DNA of 38,307 nt from Coemansia sp. RSA 922 (Eukaryota; Kickxellomycota; Kickxellomycetes; Kickxellales; Kickxellaceae). The first letter of the stretch is position 1. Every line of letters begins with the position of its first letter. Shown here in pieces: positions 9,360 to 17,470 of this stretch. Made by a program: the position numbers and the translations under genes. The stretch covers positions 1-38,307 of the forward strand of contig JANBQS010000088.1 in NCBI GenBank assembly GCA_027577415.1. The letters are read 5' to 3'. The notes under the pieces were generated by a model, which worked only from the letters and a program-made list of their open reading frames with translations, had not been told where the DNA came from and made no database searches.

Positions 9360-9960
9360 TGTAGTTGGTGGAAGGGGATAATTGGTTGGTGGTAAGAGAA
9401 AGGAATAAAAAAAATGGATCCAGTGGGGGGAGGTAGGTTTTTTTATAGGAGGATTTTTTAGTCTAAGTCAGCTTGACTTGGTCAGTCAACAGAAAACACA
9501 TGATTGGAAAACTGATCAAGTGACAATTATCACATTATTCTTATTTATAGCTACATTATTGGAGTGTCTTTGGTTTTTTTGCAAATTACATTCCTTCCCT
9601 AAATCACATTGCAGAACAAGCAAGCCAGATACTTGGCAAATTCAGTCCAGAAAGTAAAAGCGCAAGGAAAATCTAAAAGGAATTTGTAGACCAAAAAAAT
9701 GCTCCTATGTTATGACAAAGTTTCAAAAATGACATGATTATAAATTATTTTGTATTAACTAAAGCTTACAAAAAATAGTAATAGAAAAACTAGGGGAAAA
9801 ATAGAGGTGCTACTAGGAAGTGCACTCACACTAAAAAAAGCCAAGTGGTAAAAAAAAATTGGGCAAGAGGTAAGACACCTAACCATACATGTTTTCTCCC
9901 CCCCATTACAGTAGTGGGCATCTGTTTAGGAGGGGAGAGATAAAAGAATGGTTAATCCAA
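9360..9960. other. AT-rich intergenic, leader of the type B gene
   Basis: Contains a TATA-like element near 9440 and a short inverted motif at 9521-9531 (GTGACAATTATCAC-like). The rest, to 9960, shows many A and T runs, no coding frame and no recognisable repeat. Confidence 0.5.
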
Positions 9961-10365
9961 TCAAGAAGTAAAATTGTTGCTTGTCAAGTTGACAAACCCA
10001 CCAATTTGTTTATTTGCCTCTTCCACTGCTTTCATCACTGCCTGAAAATCAGATGAAATCCCATGAGACTCCTTAAATTTATCCCACCTATCAGCACTAG
10101 CCATGACAAAATATGTAGGTTCAGTGATAGACGTATTCCAATTAGGTTCTCTACTTTGGTTTTCCCCATAGGTATAGTAGGTTCCATTTCCTGTAATGAC
10201 ATGGGCTTTTTTTCCTCTATTACGATCTTCTTGAGTAAAACTACGTTTTAACTTTACTATAGCTTCGTGAACTGACATTGGTAATGTAACACCAAGGTCA
10301 TTCTCATAAGCCACTGTTTCATCAAAACTGTAGAGTGTAATTACTGGACACCTAATTACCGTCAT
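9961..10365 (-). CDS. Small accessory family protein, type C (134 aa)
   Basis: I do not recognise a named domain. The core pattern of the family is clear: an amphipathic stretch SVHEAIVKLKRSF, then KKAHVITGNGTYYTYGE (compare KSVLVATNGITYSSS in the type A gene), a variable loop, and TEPTYFVMASADRWDKF (compare TARFVITNQNAWKYY). The C-terminus adds a predicted helix, FQAVMKAVEEANKQIG. There is no signal peptide. ATG 10365 follows a TATA box at 10477-10484 (minus strand) by about 112 nt. The upstream region is almost the same as that of the type D gene at 11602, although the two proteins are very different. It is probably expressed, given the intact frame and full promoter. Confidence 0.65.
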   Translation of the reverse strand: MTVIRCPVITLYSFDETVAYENDLGVTLPMSVHEAIVKLKRSFTQEDRNRGKKAHVITGNGTYYTYGENQSREPNWNTSITEPTYFVMASADRWDKFKESHGISSDFQAVMKAVEEANKQIGGFVNLTSNNFTS

Positions 10366-11233
10366 TGATAAATAATATGTTAATGTGTATACAGTTAAGG
10401 TATGTAAAGCTAGCTGAATATGATCTGAGGAGTAAAGTATGGAGGAAGAAAGAGAATCTGGCTGCCAGCAGCAGGCCTTTTATATGGTAATTGGAGTGGA
10501 ATTGACTGAGGATAAAAACGGAAGGAAAGACCATTTGGACAAAGTCTCCTCCCCAACCATTCTATAGTGGTTGAAGAAAGGCAACACAGAGTATCGCATT
10601 ACGTCATACCAAAAGGAATATTTCAAAGGAGTAAAGCGTTTCCTAATGACGTAGTAGCAATCTGTGTGTAAAAAAAGAGCTAACAATAGACGTCACAATT
10701 TATTTTGGAGTCCAAAAATGACGTAATTTGTTCTCTTGTCCTAAAACATCCACACTTTCAAAGGCATTTTTCTCCTGCCAGTACAAAGAGAGCTCAATAA
10801 AAAGGTGGAATGCAATTTATTTTAAAGTCCAGGAATGTCGTCATTTTGGTTTAAACCCCCAATGACGTAGTTTGCATTGGCATCTAAGAGCGTCCCTACT
10901 CTTCAAAGGCTTTTTGTCCAAGCCAATGCAAAGCTGCCAAAGCTGCCTTTAGGCGCATACACTAGCAACTATTTACACTGCAACTTAGAACATGCCGGTA
11001 TCAACAGTGTCTTTTCAAAAATGTATTTTATTGTAGTAAATAAAGTAAATAACTAATAAAAGAGGTCTAGAGTGTACCTAGTCATTGAGCCATGATGAGA
11101 TGGACAGTAGCGCACATTGGAGGGTAATAAATTTTAGAATTTATGCCCAGTGATGTACTTCAATTTTATTATTTATGACCAACTTGTCTTTTGCGTCTTT
11201 AAAATGATATTACCTGGTCTAAAATTTATAGTA
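10366..11233 (-). promoter_or_regulatory. Conserved small-family promoter of the type C gene, plus intergenic DNA
   Basis: Running away from the start codon: TATA box TATAAAAG (10484-10477) with GCCTGCTGCTG just downstream; the block CATTTGGACAAAGTCTCCTC / CCATTCTATAGTGG (10532-10572 on plus); then TTACGTCA (10599-10606), TGACGTAG (10647-10654), GACGTCA (10689-10695), TGACGTAA (10719-10726) and TGACGTAG (10863-10870). Two CTTTCAAAGG/TACAAAG-type distal blocks lie at about 10755-10795 and 10900-10945. The last 250 bases are plain AT-rich DNA. Confidence 0.8.
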
Positions 11234-11602
11234 TTATCCCGATTGCTGCTGTTGTATTAATTTTAGAGCTGATGTAATTATGTCGTACTCATTCTCATTA
11301 GGAAAAGCTTGTAAATAAGCCAGCCAATGATTACAGTTAGCAAACAGAAAGCATTGAATTCTGAAACATGGACTAATTGTATATTCACTAGAAGTGTTTG
11401 TATCATATTCATAAACTATATTCCCATTAGTAGCCATATAGACTGATTTGTAACGCATTTCATCAGTAAAATAATTATGCTTTAGTAAACAAGCGGCTGA
11501 ATGAGTATCATTTTTGGCTCCAGCAATGTCAAAATATCCATGAAACTCTATGGGAGATTTATCATCCTTAAGCACAAGAATTGGATATAGAGTGGAGGCC
11601 AT
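11234..11602 (-). CDS. Small accessory family protein, type D (122 aa)
   Basis: Unknown function. The core motif is the closest to type A outside that subfamily: HSAACLLKHNYF, then YKSVYMATNG (type A has KSVLVATNG), a loop, and CFLFANCNHWLAYLQAF (type A has ARFVITNQNAWKYYRNKF). It then keeps a short NEYDIITSAL, matching the start of the type A C-terminal domain (DYAIIMGTAI), and ends soon after in a Gln run. It therefore looks like a naturally shortened type A relative. There is no signal peptide or membrane span. The start codon lies about 100 nt after a TATAAAT element (11709-11703, minus strand). The frame is clean. Confidence 0.7.
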   Translation of the reverse strand: MASTLYPILVLKDDKSPIEFHGYFDIAGAKNDTHSAACLLKHNYFTDEMRYKSVYMATNGNIVYEYDTNTSSEYTISPCFRIQCFLFANCNHWLAYLQAFPNENEYDIITSALKLIQQQQSG

Positions 11603-12040
11603 TTAATAGTTAACTAGGACAAAAAGTAAGTTTATGGTGAGTTTATTATTCCTAAAAGTGGTGGGTGAGAATAAAAAAGGAAAATATAGTGGGCAGCAGC
11701 AGATTTATAAGCCATATGTGGAGTGAAAGCAGCTGCGAAAAAGTGGATGGGTAGAACATTTGGACAAAGTCTCCTCCCCACCCATTCTATAGTGGTTGAA
11801 AGAAGACAATACAAAGTATCGCATTACGTCATACTAAAATGCAATTATTTCAAAGGAGTAAAGCGTTTCCTAATGACGTAGTAGCAATCTGTGTGTAAAA
11901 AAAGAGCTAACAATAGACGTCACTATTTTTAGTCCAAAAGTGACGTAATTTTCTTTGACGCCAAAAGCATCCCTGCTTTCAAAGGTGCTTTGCAGAAGCA
12001 AATTACAAAGCTATCAAATAAGGAAAGTTGGAAAACGCTT
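11603..12040 (-). promoter_or_regulatory. Conserved small-family promoter of the type D gene
   Basis: TATAAAT (11703-11709 on plus) with CTGCTGCTG downstream; the CATTTGGACAAAGTCTCCTC / CCATTCTATAGTGG block (11757-11798); CRE-like TTACGTCA (11824-11831), TGACGTAG (11874-11881), GACGTCA (11917-11923) and TGACGTAA (11941-11948); and the distal block CATCCCTGCTTTCAAAGG with TACAAAGCTATCAAA (11968-12020). Long stretches match the type C promoter base for base. Confidence 0.85.
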
Positions 12041-12458
12041 TTGGACAAGCTAGCAACCACTTGAGAAGCAGCCTAAGCCAGGCCATGTGCAGTGTGCAGT
12101 GTGGAGTTTTGGCAAAAATTCCCTCCTCCCCCCCCCAAATAATTCCCAACAAGGCTCATTTATTTTTCTTACTTTATTTTATGCAAAATGCAATAAATCA
12201 GTTTACTCTCGATTGTCGCCAGCTCAACGGTTCTATAGCCAGGCTTGTTGAAAACACTAGTAGCAAGCGTACTCTTTTTTTAAAAATGAAACACTGCCCA
12301 AATGGTTTTGTCGACGATGTTTTGGCATCTTTTCACAGCTCTTGACAACACTTGTCTTTCTCTCTAAAGCTTTTAGTTTATTTGACATCAAATGCAAACT
12401 TGATATATATATAGTCTATGTATTTGTTACATCCATATTCACTGGAGTATCTGGGGTC

Positions 12459-12935
12459 TGCCCACTTCGTGACCCTAACAATGAGATGAGCCGAGAGCAA
12501 TTGCCACCCATCATTCCCCATCAGCTGGTGAAAATGTCCAGCCTTGAGTTTGTAACATAGTACAAGCCCTTCCTCAAGCGATTTGGCGACATACGCAGGA
12601 AGGACATGGCTGGAGAGGTGGAGCTTGCACATGCCGAGATGGTAGCTGTGTTTAAAGAAAGGGAGCTAGTTCAGACTGTCGTTAGTTTGCAAACAGACAA
12701 GATGCCATACGACAAAGCATGGGAACAGCTGGGGCACGAGTACCCTTTGCTCTGTGATTTTGTAGGTAGCATTGCCACAATATTTGCTAACTACGGGACT
12801 GTCAAGTCTGACTTTTCAAAACTCAATAGGATAGCGAACCCACATCGCAGATCCCTTACTGACTTGTCACTGGAAGGATCGCTCCGGGCCGAGTACTATG
12901 AAGAAATGTTTGAGCTCGGGGGAATAGTACTCTGA
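12459..12935 (+). pseudogene. hAT-type transposase relic (C-terminal dimerisation region)
   Basis: About 158 codons in one frame, broken by one in-frame TAG at 12558-12560 (a CAG-to-TAG change would explain it). The end carries the pattern seen at the C-terminus of hAT-like transposases of fungi and oomycetes: FVGSIATIFANYGTVKSDFS followed by a SLTDLSLEG motif and an acidic C-terminus. No zinc finger or catalytic part is recognisable upstream, and I found no terminal inverted repeats. It is a 5'-degraded, non-autonomous remnant. The bases 12041-12458 before it show only AT-rich DNA. Confidence 0.6.
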
Positions 12936-13418
12936 TATAGCCAAAAGTGTAATTAATTAACATTGCTAAAAAGAATTGAATGTGATGAGAGTGAAAACAC
13001 AGGTGTTGGAGTAAAGTTGTGCATGTTGTTGGGGTAGGAAAGAAGAGAGAGGAAGTGGTCGTTGTTGAAGCCGGCATGTGCAGGATATGTAAAAAAGAAT
13101 AATAATAGAAGTAAACAGCGAGAAAGTACCAGGCACAGCAGGGCAAGAGATGTGCTGAGCAGTCTGCAAAAAATGGTTCAACTTGAGAAATGGAGGGGGG
13201 GGGTAAAACCTCCATTTTCATCGCAAAAAAGTAGAACCTAGCTGCATAAAAGTGAAACCCATCCATAATGAAAATTTCGATCTGGAGTTTTTCCTATTTC
13301 CCACATGAAAGTGGATTTCCCCAGAATTCCAGAACAAACGCGGCTTGTTGTAGTAGGTATTCACTAGGATATGTCACCATTCGGTCATCCATAGGAAATT
13401 CTATGTGGCATCCGTAGA
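12936..13418. other. Intergenic; right part is the 3' flank of the 13419 pseudogene
   Basis: From about 13340 to 13418 the minus strand is close to the 3' flank of the intact type A gene (3249-3340), showing duplication beyond the coding region. The rest holds an eight-or-more G run near 13195 and no gene. Confidence 0.6.
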
Positions 13419-14004
13419 CTACAGCAATAACTTTACTAACTTATTATAGGCTGGCAAGATATCTTCACATTTAGTGTAACCAAGCAAGATATCTAACGAT
13501 TCTTTGAGTTCTGTGTTGTCATATATATTATCCGAGAGATAACCTAAGGCAAATATTATATCTTTATATCGTGGTATTGGATTAACGCAAGGCGGGGGTT
13601 GAGCTAATGCCCGCAGGAATGGCTCATTATCTGGATTTGCACCCCAGCAGCCATTTCTTATTGCCCTACCCATGATTATGTCATAGTCCGTCGATCCTGC
13701 AGAAAACTTATATTTATAATAATTCCACGCAGCCGGTTTTATTATTACAAACCGTGCTGTATCACCTATGACTACACCTGTATGCCCCCCCATCATAGGT
13801 GGAAGAGCTACTATAAGTAATATCATTAGTAGCAACAAGTACCGACTTCCTATGAGTAACTGATGAATCGAAAGCTGCCTTTACATATGAGGTAGCAGCT
13901 TGACAAGTAATAAATTTGGTAGGAATAGCAAATTCTTTAATAAAAACGTGGCCAGTGCTATAGCAAGTATATTCATACACTTCATATTTCTTGGTTTCCT
14001 CCAT
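13419..14004 (-). pseudogene. Type A small-family gene with a one-base frameshift in a G run
   Basis: Close paralogue of the gene at 2678, in opposite orientation. It starts with the same MEETKKYEVYEYTCYS and ends with the same leucine-rich tail. The frame breaks where the intact copy reads TATGATGGGGGG (six G): here the coding strand has seven G (C run 13785-13791 on plus). The first frame then continues for only a few codons before a stop, and the second frame carries the rest (VVIGDTARF to LVKLLL). Apart from this one base the gene has the same length as the intact copy. It could therefore be a very recent pseudogene, a variable homopolymer, a slippage-read gene or an assembly error. The leader and 3' flank are also conserved. 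Confidence 0.8.
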
Positions 14005-14450
14005 CTCTAGATACGTTTTGGACAAGTTCAACCTAAAAATATAGATGTGTCAGGTTTTGTCAGATAAATAGTGGGAATGAGAATGAGGTTGACGAAAGAA
14101 GAAAAAGAAAATGGCGGGAAGCAGCAGGCTTTTTATACCATAGCTGGAGGGAAAAAATGGCAGAGAAAATTTTAAAAGCCCTCTCCAACTGCCTTGGTGT
14201 TCGGAAACGCAAAGCAAAAACATCTTACGTCATACCAGAAACAATTGTTTCAAAGAACCATTGCTTCAAAGAACCATTATTTCAAAGAACCATTCTTTAT
14301 TGTTTCTGATTAACATGTTGCCAACAGCACTAGGAAACGGAAAAGAAAATTGAGAACAGGATGACGTATTTTAATCTATTCCCGAGAGCATCCCTACTTT
14401 CAAAGGGGGCTTTGCCAAAGCAAGTACAAAGCTTGTCAAAGAGCAAGAGA
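14005..14450 (-). promoter_or_regulatory. Small-family promoter, diverged version, upstream of 14004
   Basis: TATAAAAAG (14137-14129) with CCTGCTGCTT; TTACGTCA (14225-14232); a threefold direct repeat of TTTCAAAGAACCATT-like units (14249-14294); TGACGTAT (14362-14369); and a distal block CATCCCTACTTTCAAAGG...CTTTGCCAAAGC...TACAAAGCTTGTCAAAG (14389-14440). The ACTATAGAATGG block is not recognisable here. It is replaced by unrelated sequence between TATA and the first CRE. Confidence 0.7.
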
Positions 14451-14543
14451 AAAAAAAATGGCTTCAGCCAAAGTATATTTGTCGTTGAAAAAACACCCCC
14501 CACCCTCGGAGAAATTCTACCAAAAAAAGAAACACCCGATATT

Positions 14544-15335
14544 TCAAAACGGCGAGTTCTTGAGCCACTCAACCTCCTCAGGAGTCGACGTTCTGTCCAG
14601 CGCCTTATTACGACTAGGAAACCTGCCAAACTCGGCAATAACGTCCATATGCATTTTAGCATAAGCCGCAAAATCGTCATTCTTCGCATCCTCATCAGGG
14701 GCCCTCAACTGCTCCGCCAACTCGGTATACAACTGCACACTCAGCTCCTGCGCCTCCACATCCTCGGCATGCATAAGCGGCATGTAAACAAAAGACCGCT
14801 TCACCAAACGAAGTTGCTCGTGGAACTTGCGACGCACCATATACATAGCCAGAGAGCGGGCAATGGCATCACCAGAGAAAGCCTGAGCCTGACCGCGATA
14901 CATATTGCGTCCCATCTGATCCAGCAAAATAATGAGTGCTAGAGTCCCCTCCGGTGTCTCTTTCGCAGCATCGACGTGCTCCTTGGTAGCGATAACTTGT
15001 TGGTGGATTGGACCGAAACGTTCCCTGATCTGAGTGTCTATTTCGGGTGTGGGTTGGAACCACCATTTTTGGAAACTAACTTTACCCTCATCGTGTAGCT
15101 TATCAGACTCTACAAGCACTGAAAATATTATTAGTATCAGGTAAGTTTACAATACAATAGAGTTGGTTATGCCGGGATACTTGCCTGCAAACCAAAAATT
15201 GTTGATTTCGTCGAATAGTTTTTGAGATTCGACTTTTGTCGTATATGCACGTGCAATAGACAGACGCTTAGCCAAAGTGCGTGGTAGAGGCCTTAGCAAT
15301 TGCTGTGGCTTGTGTGACAGTACAGCTCTAAACAT
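14544..15335 (-). CDS. DUF924 family protein, one 66-nt GC-AG intron
   Basis: Two exons, 15335-15185 and 15118-14544, give 241 residues. The intron 15184-15119 begins GCAAGT, ends TTTTCAG and holds TACTAATA, a good branch site. No GT donor keeps the frame: the GTATCC two bases further would run into a stop. The protein matches DUF924 (PF06041): INNFWFAG, KWWFQPTPEID, LALIILLDQMGRNMYRG, a long helical middle, and the family's EFGRFPSRNKALDR near the end. The first about 33 residues are rich in Arg, Leu and Ser without acids, a probable mitochondrial presequence. The family is helical, of unknown biochemical role. It is divergent to the isopropylmalate synthase, sharing 368 bp. Confidence 0.85.
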
Positions 15336-15703
15336 TTTATGTAAATTTATATTATGCGAGAAAATAGAGAAGAAAATATAAATAGAGCTGAATTTGAAAA
15401 ATACAAGAGAGGACAAAATGCGTGCGACTTTAAAAGGGAGGGCTGACAGCAAGCAAGATTCGAGCCGAAAGATACAAAGGAGGCGGGCGGCTCGAGTTGC
15501 AGCCATCGGACTACACGTGACGGGGATTATCGAGTGCCAATCCAGTCATGACTTTTTTGTGACACAATAGTCTCTACTGAGTCACGAGCAGATGAATGCT
15601 AAAACAGACCCTTGTTCTTGTGGATATAAAAGGACATTCGATCTCATCACAAAACCACACGACACTTCTCATCTATCTTTATTATTTTTATATACTATCA
15701 ACC
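15336..15703. promoter_or_regulatory. Bidirectional promoter, DUF924 gene / isopropylmalate synthase, with Gcn4-type sites
   Basis: Contains CACGTG (15515-15520), the palindrome AGTCATGACT (15544-15553, two TGACT half-sites), a perfect TGAGTCA (15578-15584) and a TATA box GATATAAAAG (about 15621-15630) pointing to the LEU gene. TGAGTCA is the binding site of Gcn4/AP-1 type bZIP factors, which in fungi turn on amino-acid synthesis genes. The use here is inference from position, about 120 nt before the start codon. Confidence 0.65.
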
Positions 15704-17470
15704 ATGTCTTCGCAAACCAAGGATAAGCTTATTATTTTCGATACTACCCTCCGCGATGGCGAGCAATCGCCCGGCGTAACGCTGAACACCGAGGAAAAGA
15801 TCGAGATCGCACGTCAGCTCTCCCGCCTCGGTGTCAATGTTTTAGAAGCTGGTTTTCCCGTAGCCTCACCTGGCGACTTTTCTGCAGTACAACGGATAGC
15901 CCGCGAAGTCGGTCCCCTAATGGAAGGTCGCACAGGCGAAGGTCGGGTAAACCAAGAGATGGTAATCTGCGGGTTAGCACGCTCAGTCCAACACGACATC
16001 CAAACAGCCTACGATGCAGTCAAAGAGGCTCCTCGTCACCGGATCCACGTATTCCTAGCGACGTCCGATATCCATCTAGAGTTCAAGCTCAAGATCTCCC
16101 GCGAGCAGTGCCTCCAGCGCATCAAAGACATGGTGGGTTTCGCCAAGAGCCTCTGTGCTGATATTGAGTTCTCTCCCGAGGACGCAGGTCGCTCAGACCA
16201 CTCGTTCCTATGCGAGGCCCTAGCCACAGCCATTAAGGCTGGTGCCACAACGCTGAATATTCCGGATACCGTCGGCTACAATACTCCCAGCGAGTACGGC
16301 GCCTTGATCAAGCATCTGAGAGAGAATACTGAGGGCGCTGACTCTGTCGTGTTCTCTACCCACTGCCACAACGATTTGGGCCTGGCCACAGCCAATACTC
16401 TAGCAGGTATTACCAACGGCGCTCGCCAAGTAGAAGTGACGATCAACGGTATCGGAGAACGTGCCGGCAACACGTCGCTGGAGGAAGTAGTGATGAACAT
16501 CCATACGCATCCGCACTCTTACCCGGTCGAGCACACGATCAACACGAGGCTGTTTTTCTCGACCTCACGCATGGTCGAAGATCTCTCAGGCATGGCGGTA
16601 CAGGCCAATAAGGCTATTGTCGGACGCAACGCCTTTTTGCACGAGAGCGGGATCCACCAGGACGGTGTCCTCAAAAACAAGCAGACGTACGAGATTATCC
16701 GCCCTGAAGACGTCGGTGTTACCACTGGCAACCTGGCTCTGGGCAAGCACTCGGGTCGCCATGCATTTAAGACCAAGCTAGAGGATCTAGGCTACGGAGG
16801 ACCCGCCCTTTCTGATGCGCAGTTCCAGGCGGCCTTTGCCAAATTCAAGGATCTCGCTGACTCGAAGAAAGCCGGTGTGACTGACGGCGATATGCACGCG
16901 CTCGTAGCCGACGTACGGTCGACTACTCTAGCCGGCGGATCATCAGCTCCCCCGCCAGAGGCCGCTGTGAAGCGCACGTCGACGGACCTGCCAGAGGATG
17001 CCCATGAGGCGCAGGCGGAGAGCGCGCTGCGTTTCACGCTCAAACATCTCCAGGTGTTTACCGGTCTAGGCATCACGCCCACCGCCACAGTAACCCTACA
17101 CGACGCAGTGAAAGGCATTTATATCACTGATGTGGCGCTGGCTAACAACGGGCCTATCGAGGCGACGTTCTCGGCTATCCAGCGCATCATCGGCGTAGAC
17201 ATTCAGCTGCTTAACTTTAACGTCGCTGCTACCAGCGAGGGACAAGACACTCTGGGTAAAGTAGCCGTACGCATAGCTCGTGGCGCGCAGGAACCAGAGG
17301 AGAATAGTCTGGCGCCAGGTGGCTCAGTACCCAAATTCACTGGCCTAGCGACCAATGTCGATATTATCACTGCATCGGCCAATGCCTACATCTCAGCAGT
17401 AAACAGAATGATCGGTCATGACGAGTCTGATAATAGGGCTAGTCACAAGGACCGTAAAGTAGATATTTAA
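15704..17470 (+). CDS. LEU4: 2-isopropylmalate synthase, bacterial LeuA-type
   Basis: First committed step of leucine synthesis: acetyl-CoA plus 2-oxoisovalerate to 2-isopropylmalate. It has 588 residues. The HMGL-like TIM barrel (about 8-290) shows IIFDTTLRDGEQSPGV (catalytic Arg and metal-binding Asp), EAGFPVASPGDF, and the metal site FSTHCHNDLGLATAN. Next come GERAGNTSLEE and HESGIHQDGVLKN. The C-terminal regulatory LeuA dimer domain (about 440-585) has FTGLATNVDIITASANAYI, so leucine feedback is likely. The sequence is the short-N-terminus bacterial/plant type. It lacks the N-terminal extension and LRDGNQSL motif of the Dikarya Leu4 proteins. ATG 15704 (ACCATGT) is chosen; the open frame before it runs through the TATA box. 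No clear targeting sequence is seen. Its stop overlaps that of the next gene. Confidence 0.95.
   Translation: MSSQTKDKLIIFDTTLRDGEQSPGVTLNTEEKIEIARQLSRLGVNVLEAGFPVASPGDFSAVQRIAREVGPLMEGRTGEGRVNQEMVICGLARSVQHDIQTAYDAVKEAPRHRIHVFLATSDIHLEFKLKISREQCLQRIKDMVGFAKSLCADIEFSPEDAGRSDHSFLCEALATAIKAGATTLNIPDTVGYNTPSEYGALIKHLRENTEGADSVVFSTHCHNDLGLATANTLAGITNGARQVEVTINGIGERAGNTSLEEVVMNIHTHPHSYPVEHTINTRLFFSTSRMVEDLSGMAVQANKAIVGRNAFLHESGIHQDGVLKNKQTYEIIRPEDVGVTTGNLALGKHSGRHAFKTKLEDLGYGGPALSDAQFQAAFAKFKDLADSKKAGVTDGDMHALVADVRSTTLAGGSSAPPPEAAVKRTSTDLPEDAHEAQAESALRFTLKHLQVFTGLGITPTATVTLHDAVKGIYITDVALANNGPIEATFSAIQRIIGVDIQLLNFNVAATSEGQDTLGKVAVRIARGAQEPEENSLAPGGSVPKFTGLATNVDIITASANAYISAVNRMIGHDESDNRASHKDRKVDI

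Noticed and set aside
12856..13266. 136-codon minus-strand ORF, Phe/Thr/Ser-rich
   Set aside because: Low-complexity antisense frame overlapping the hAT relic end; no recognisable domain or promoter.
14249..14294. Short direct repeats as a CRISPR-like array
   Set aside because: Three adjacent 15-base units without spacers in a eukaryotic promoter; simple tandem duplication.
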